Assembly: GCA_012974475.1 (NCBI GenBank)
Contig: JAAXQD010000047.1
Coordinates: 1-11,931 of the forward strand
Direction of reading: 5' to 3'
DNA: 11,931 nt
Source of the DNA: Desulfobacterales bacterium
GTDB lineage: Bacteria > Desulfobacterota > Desulfobacteria > Desulfobacterales > UBA11574
Position 1 is the stretch's first letter; the number at the start of each line of letters is the position of its first letter. The translations under genes were made by a program, and so were the position numbers. The notes under the pieces were generated by a model, which saw only the letters and a list, made by a program, of their open reading frames with translations, was not told the DNA's origin and did not search any database. This document shows positions 9,395 to 11,931 of this stretch, one piece after another.

Positions 9395-9424
9395 AAAAAA
9401 GGCTGCTGGATTCCTCTGCAGCCC
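9395..9424 (-). terminator. intrinsic terminator T2 of the leader (proximal to the aminotransferase)
   Basis: Minus-strand hairpin with arms GGCTGC (9423-9418) and GCAGCC (9406-9401), an 11-base loop, and six T directly after it (9400-9395). It lies between the leader peptide and the aminotransferase ribosome binding site, so it would stop transcription before the gene. Its arms are identical to those of T1. Confidence 0.85.
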
Positions 9425-9432
9425 TTAAAACT

Positions 9433-9466
9433 AAAAAAGGCTGCGGTCGATTGCCTGCAGCCCTGG
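9433..9466 (-). terminator. intrinsic terminator T1 of the leader (attenuator)
   Basis: Minus-strand hairpin with arms GGCTGC (9462-9457) and GCAGCC (9444-9439), extended by an inner GG/CC pair beyond a bulged A, followed by six T (9438-9433). The bases at the 5' side (CCAGGGCTG, 9466-9458) can instead pair with leader codons further upstream, which would open the terminator. The hairpin begins 21 bases after the leader-peptide stop codon. Confidence 0.87.
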
Positions 9467-9517
9467 TTTTTTTATGGGGAAATCAGATCATCTGCTCCCC
9501 TCCAGGACCGAAGGCCC
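9458..9517 (-). promoter_or_regulatory. competing RNA pairings of the attenuator (regions 1:2 versus 2:3)
   Basis: Read on the minus strand. Region 1 is GGGCC (9517-9513), directly after the alanine codons. Region 2 is CGGTCCTGG (9510-9502). Region 3 is CCAGGGCTG (9466-9458), the 5' flank and arm of T1. Region 1 can pair with GGTCC of region 2 (5 bp including one G-U, 3-base loop). Region 2 can instead pair with all nine bases of region 3 (7 Watson-Crick, 2 G-U), which excludes T1. A ribosome stalled on any of the seven alanine codons should cover region 1 but just clear region 2, allowing 2:3. A ribosome reaching the stop codon would cover most of region 2, allowing T1. Pairings were found by eye, without energy calculation. 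Confidence 0.65.
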
Positions 9518-9592
9518 GCCGGCAGCGGCTGCCGCAGCAGCGCCGGTCGCCTGGCATGCAATGTTGACCCTGGATATGGAAGCTTGCATCAT
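9488..9592 (-). CDS. alanine-rich leader peptide of the aminotransferase attenuator
   Basis: A 34-codon open frame starting with two ATG codons at 9592 and 9589 and ending in TGA (9490-9488). A good Shine-Dalgarno, AAAGGA (9606-9601), lies 8 bases before the first ATG. The peptide begins MMQASISRVN. Residues 18-24 are seven consecutive alanines, encoded at 9541-9521 by GCT three times, GCC twice, GCG once and GCA once, followed by GGPSVLEGSR. Ten of 34 residues are alanine. It has no signal or membrane character, so the act of translation is probably its function, as for trpL or ilvL. The run using every alanine codon would report on all tRNA-Ala species together. Downstream come competing pairings and two terminators. 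The alternative is a chance open frame in GC-rich DNA; start signal, spacing and the match to an AlaA-like enzyme argue against that. Confidence 0.78.
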   Translation of the reverse strand: MMQASISRVNIACQATGAAAAAAAGGPSVLEGSR

Positions 9593-9619
9593 CTTGGATT
9601 TCCTTTCATTCTGGATGAC

Positions 9620-9648
9620 CCAATACCACGTCTTCCGGTATATGTCAC
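9620..9648 (-). promoter_or_regulatory. candidate promoter of the leader-aminotransferase transcript
   Basis: On the minus strand, GTGACA (9648-9643; five of six to TTGACA) is followed after 17 bases by TATTGG (9625-9620). This is a poor -10, but it is preceded by an extended -10 TGG (9628-9626). A start near 9613 would give about 20 untranslated bases before the leader peptide, which is typical for attenuator leaders. It lies about 45 bases after the lysE stop. Confidence 0.4.
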
Positions 9649-9691
9649 GAAATTTATTTAGGCCCAAAAAATTCTTCGGGAAAACTCCGGA

Positions 9692-10330
9692 CTAAACAGC
9701 CTTTCCTATGATCCCAAACAGTTCCAAGCTGTCTTTAGCAAAAAGAACCGCAAACACCAGAAGTATTATCCCCAAGAATCTGATGGTGTAAATGTAATTT
9801 CTGCTTTTCAGAAAGAACCGGGATCTTCCGACCACAACAGCCACCAACACCTTCGACCCCACAAGGAATACGTAAAAACCCAGTATAAAAGCAGATGCCG
9901 GAAAAATACCGATATGGAACGCTTTGAGCACCAGAGGTGCCCCAATGGTAAACCAGAACAAATAGGGAGCCGGGTTCAAAAAATTTGCGATGACACCTTT
10001 TCTAATCGATTGGGGCTTTGCTTGCTCCACATCAATATCGACACCCTTAAAGGATATACCTTCGTAACCCAGATAGACCAGAAATGCGCTTCCCAGCAGA
10101 GAAACCACTGCAAGTAGCGCCAACATATTCGATAGCCGAGAAAGAACGAGTATCGTAAACATTACAATTGGGAGATCTGTCAGGATCGGTGCAATGGAGA
10201 CTTTAATCCCTTCCTTTACATCGTGTTTTAGCGTTTCGGAAATGACCAATGTCAGCAAAGGCCCGGGGGACAGCCCTGCGCTGAGGCCAAAAACAACGCC
10301 CGAAAACAGAAAGGAAATTCCGAGTGCCAT
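9692..10330 (-). CDS. LysE/RhtB-family amino-acid exporter
   Basis: A 212-residue inner-membrane translocator of the usual LysE-family length. It has about six hydrophobic helices (roughly residues 5-27, 43-63, 67-90, 112-135, 142-168, 180-198). The N-terminal motif GLSAGLSPGPLLTLV (15-29) and NFLNPAPYLFWF (116-127) are family signatures. Members export lysine, arginine, threonine, homoserine, leucine and other amino acids; the substrate cannot be read from sequence. The gene ends about 45 bases before the candidate promoter of the alanine-codon leader, so alanine is a reasonable context-based guess. The ATG is forced: a stop codon lies seven codons upstream with no other start between. Its ribosome binding site is weak, with AAAGG 15 bases away. 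Confidence 0.9.
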   Translation of the reverse strand: MALGISFLFSGVVFGLSAGLSPGPLLTLVISETLKHDVKEGIKVSIAPILTDLPIVMFTILVLSRLSNMLALLAVVSLLGSAFLVYLGYEGISFKGVDIDVEQAKPQSIRKGVIANFLNPAPYLFWFTIGAPLVLKAFHIGIFPASAFILGFYVFLVGSKVLVAVVVGRSRFFLKSRNYIYTIRFLGIILLVFAVLFAKDSLELFGIIGKAV

Positions 10331-10699
10331 GAGGTTGGTAGATTGCCTTTACTGATGTGTTGAGTTAGTGCCAAAGAAACCGTCGTAAAAGAACAGTTCC
10401 AATGGCTATCAAACAACCCGACAACAGGGCGACGAGCTCAAGTTATAGGTTCATTCGGTATGGCGGCGTTCTTTTCGAGGCTCACGAAAATATTCTGGCA
10501 GTGCCCCAACGAGCACCGAGTTATCCGATTACATGACAGCCTGGAAAGCTGGCGGTGTGGAACCTGTGAGGTATTTCTGTCACAACATAATTGATGTGTC
10601 AAGGCAGAAGCCGGCGAGAAAGAGGTAGTTTTGTTTTCCGCCAGGCCAACCAATCCAAAAAAAGGCTTAGAAGAAAAAACTCCATGGGCGGGTTTTAAT
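10331..10699. other. gene-free stretch upstream of lysE
   Basis: No convincing coding region. A 71-codon minus-strand frame (10653-10438) has no ribosome binding site and a Cys/Arg/Ser-rich random composition. It must hold the lysE promoter if that gene has its own; the best by-eye match (TTGATA, 17 bases, TTTACG) is too weak to annotate. No clear terminator hairpin follows the small membrane protein gene. Short T-runs on the minus strand near 10650-10690 lack stable stems. Confidence 0.45.
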
Positions 10700-10849
10700 T
10701 TAAAATGTGTAAGATAAAACTTCCATGCCGAGTATCAACGTAATTACCCCCAAGAGCCGGGTTATTCGAGATTCATCTGAATAAATACTCGCCGCAGCCC
10801 CAATTCCGATCCAAGCCAAGCTAATTGCAAAAAGAATCCAATTCGACAT
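10700..10849 (-). CDS. 49-residue two-helix membrane protein, unknown function
   Basis: A small gene with a proper ribosome binding site: GAAGGAG ending 7 bases before the ATG at 10849. The protein starts MSNWILFAISLAWIGIGAAA. Residues 3-22 form one hydrophobic helix, 23-31 a polar turn (YSDESRITR) and 31-47 a second helix, ending SYTF. The helix-turn-helix hairpin and the absence of rare or random composition suggest a real gene. I do not recognise a family. It might accompany the LysE-type exporter 369 bases downstream, or be independent. A TATAAT is present just upstream but very close to the ribosome binding site. Confidence 0.68.
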   Translation of the reverse strand: MSNWILFAISLAWIGIGAAASIYSDESRITRLLGVITLILGMEVLSYTF

Positions 10850-10863
10850 TAAATTTCTCCTTC

Positions 10864-10893
10864 ATTATACATGTTGAACTATATAGATGCAAA
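10864..10893 (-). promoter_or_regulatory. possible promoter of the small membrane protein gene
   Basis: Minus strand TTTGCA (10893-10888), 18 bases, then a perfect TATAAT (10869-10864). The predicted start falls within the GGAG of the ribosome binding site (10860-10857), which would damage it, so either the start is unusually close to the -10 or the match is accidental. Confidence 0.25.
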
Positions 10894-11055
10894 TATCATG
10901 CCCAAATTAATAGTGAAGTCGTTGATGAAGTCTTTTTTTGGGAATTCAAATGGTTAGCTTAATTGGAAGGAAATTAACAATAAATAATATGAAATATACA
11001 TCCTAATGGTTGTTACTTCGTTTACATAGCTGTCCATTGAAACTCCCTGAAGCGA

Positions 11056-11080
11056 TCAAAAATCCAACCTTTGCTGGATT
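11056..11080 (-). terminator. weak second terminator-like hairpin downstream of PilZ gene
   Basis: Minus-strand arms AATCCA (11080-11075) and TGGATT (11066-11061) around an 8-base loop. The last two T of the second arm continue into three more T, giving a five-T run. It is AT-rich and weaker than the terminator 50 bases before it, and could act as a backup. Confidence 0.35.
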
Positions 11081-11126
11081 CGACCTTGAGGATTGTATCC
11101 TTCTCGGTCCGCCATGCCGGGCGCAC

Positions 11127-11158
11127 AAAAAAAAAGCAGGGCCATTGCTGACCCTGCT
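11127..11158 (-). terminator. strong intrinsic terminator downstream of PilZ gene
   Basis: Minus-strand hairpin with arms AGCAGGG (11158-11152) and CCCTGCT (11141-11135), a 10-base loop, and a run of nine T (11135-11127). It is the clearest terminator in the window apart from the aminotransferase leader. It ends the PilZ transcript about 270 bases after the stop codon. Confidence 0.88.
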
Positions 11159-11427
11159 GTATCCGCCTTGAAAGCCTCATTTGTTTCAAGACATTATCCG
11201 GTTTGGTGAGCCGTCAACCCGATGGGGTGTGGAGTCGACCGAACCGGTTAAATATGTTCAAAATATAAAAGCTTCCCTAAATGCCGTTGTTAGACCCGGT
11301 GCACATCATTTTTTGCTTTTTTATGCAGACGACCGAAGAATAAGATGCACGTACACCAGAGAAGCCATCATTTAAACAGATCTGCTATGGAAAGCCCGCG
11401 GATATTTTTGTTCTGTTTTTCGTTAAA

Positions 11428-11778
11428 TCACAAATGCCTATCCTGCTCGAGAATAGACAACCCGACGAGAGAATGACCTGAAAAGTAATCGTATGCGCCT
11501 TTTGAGGTGACCTGGGTCTTCAATAGTTTGGGAGAATCTGGCGATTCCGGCGGATTGTATCCCATGTTCAATATATCACCGACTTCCAGTTCTTTAAGTA
11601 CCGGGGAATCTTCTTTTACCAGAATACATAGCCCGTTTAAGGGGATGTCTCGCAACTTGAAAAGGTATGCCGCATCCATCCCATTTACGTAGAACTGTAC
11701 GCTGTAGTATTTGTTCAATACGTTTCTTGATTCAGATCTCCCTCCGACGGAGTGGTTTATGACAATCTTTTCTTCCAT
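11428..11778 (-). CDS. small PilZ-domain protein, putative c-di-GMP effector
   Basis: A 116-residue soluble protein that looks like a single PilZ domain. RSESR (14-18) matches the RxxxR switch motif. After 25 residues comes RDIPLNG (43-49), which matches the D/NxSxxG motif except that proline replaces serine. The hydrophobic strand pattern (YYSVQFYV, GLCILV, GDILNMGY, SLVGLSIL) fits the PilZ beta-barrel. Such proteins bind cyclic di-GMP in the cytosol and control motility, adhesion or exopolysaccharide by contacting partners. With the conserved serine missing, binding might be weakened, so this could also be a non-binding PilZ-like protein. The start is supported by AAGGG 8 bases before the ATG. 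There are no partner genes in the window. Confidence 0.68.
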   Translation of the reverse strand: MEEKIVINHSVGGRSESRNVLNKYYSVQFYVNGMDAAYLFKLRDIPLNGLCILVKEDSPVLKELEVGDILNMGYNPPESPDSPKLLKTQVTSKGAYDYFSGHSLVGLSILEQDRHL

Positions 11779-11789
11779 GGTATCGCCCT

Positions 11790-11808
11790 TCGATAATGAG
11801 GTTATCGA
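11790..11808 (-). repeat. perfect inverted repeat abutting the PilZ ribosome binding site
   Basis: Arms TCGATAA and TTATCGA (7 bp, perfect) around a 5-base loop, 12 bases before the PilZ ATG. The 3' arm runs into the GAAGGG ribosome binding site on the minus strand. It could be an operator or an RNA hairpin limiting ribosome access. Confidence 0.55.
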
Positions 11809-11849
11809 CTATCGAATTAAACGTTCACGCCCGAACTCTGCAGCAACTC

Positions 11850-11927
11850 AAGGGTGTTTACCGAAGTCTTGCTGAAAGTTTTGCGCGTTCACGGCTGCTG
11901 TTTAAATATTATTATATCAACACCCTT
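11850..11927. repeat. 9-bp inverted repeat bracketing the PilZ promoter region
   Basis: AAGGGTGTT (11850-11858) and its reverse complement AACACCCTT (11919-11927) are 60 bases apart, and the second touches the extended -10 element. A direct repeat CGTTCACG also occurs at 11822-11829 and 11886-11893, interleaved with the first pair. The arrangement suggests paired protein-binding sites, but I recognise no known operator. Confidence 0.45.
11911..11919 (-). promoter_or_regulatory. extended -10 promoter element of the PilZ gene
   Basis: A perfect extended -10, TGATATAAT, reads on the minus strand from 11919 to 11911. Only 12 bases remain before the window edge, so the -35 box cannot be checked. 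It would give a 5' untranslated region of about 125 bases. Confidence 0.45.
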
Positions 11928-11931
11928 AAAT

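Larger units (their letters stand above)
10850..11427. other. non-coding stretch between PilZ gene and small membrane protein
   Basis: No gene of ordinary size. From the PilZ stop the minus strand runs about 270 untranslated bases into a strong intrinsic terminator (11158-11127), then a weaker one (11080-11061). The part nearest the small membrane protein (10850-11040) is AT-rich and contains a TATAAT (10869-10864) with TTTGCA 18 bases before it. That promoter would start transcription almost at the ribosome binding site, so its use is doubtful. Confidence 0.5.

Noticed and set aside
9395..9466. Tandem hairpins read simply as terminators of the lysE transcript
   Set aside because: They lie over 220 bases after the lysE stop, beyond a ribosome-binding-site-equipped short frame, with the last U-tract 11 bases before the aminotransferase ribosome binding site; an attenuator explains the position better, though it would also stop lysE read-through.
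10381..10600. Possible integron attC site or mobile-element remnant upstream of lysE
   Set aside because: The paired 7-base core sites of attC are not present and no transposase or terminal repeats were seen.
10438..10653. 71-codon minus-strand frame upstream of lysE
   Set aside because: No ribosome binding site, and a composition rich in Cys/Arg/Ser typical of non-coding frames.
11200..11270. tRNA-like bits (GGTTCG and ACCA on the minus strand) in the PilZ 3' tail
   Set aside because: No acceptor, D or anticodon stems can be drawn around them; not a tRNA or tmRNA.

Overview
The window looks like chromosomal DNA from a mid-GC Gram-negative anaerobe. A sulfate-reducing member of the Desulfobacterota (deltaproteobacteria) is my best guess, from the feel of the proteins and the glutaredoxin/thioredoxin-reductase fusion; no marker gene here proves it. 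Every gene I can support lies on the minus strand, so the window reads biologically from 11931 down to 1. I see no tRNA, rRNA, CRISPR array, insertion sequence or integrase.

Layout in the direction of transcription. (1) 11931-11061: a small PilZ-domain protein with a structured 5' region (extended -10, long-range inverted repeat, hairpin at the ribosome binding site), followed by about 270 untranslated bases and a strong intrinsic terminator. (2) 10849-10700: a 49-residue two-helix membrane protein with a good ribosome binding site. (3) 10330-9692: a LysE/RhtB-family amino-acid exporter. (4) 9648-8044: the most interesting part, a compact regulatory leader followed by an AlaA-like class I aminotransferase. 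(5) 7971-588: a tripartite RND efflux operon in the order outer-membrane lipoprotein, periplasmic adaptor, inner-membrane pump, followed by a mycoredoxin/glutaredoxin-thioredoxin reductase fusion that may be co-transcribed.

Main discovery: between lysE and the aminotransferase there is an unannotated 34-codon leader peptide (9592-9488) with its own ribosome binding site and a run of seven consecutive alanine codons that uses all four alanine codons. It is followed by two intrinsic terminators with identical 6-bp arms. A segment just after the alanine run can pair either with the sequence before it or with the 5' arm of the first terminator. These are the parts of a ribosome-mediated transcription attenuator that senses charged tRNA-Ala, and the gene behind it resembles alanine aminotransferase AlaA. 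The arms of the two terminators can also pair with each other, so antitermination at the first could pass on to the second. With the amino-acid exporter just upstream, the locus may control alanine synthesis and export. I do not recall a described alanine-specific attenuator of this kind, but I could not search for one.
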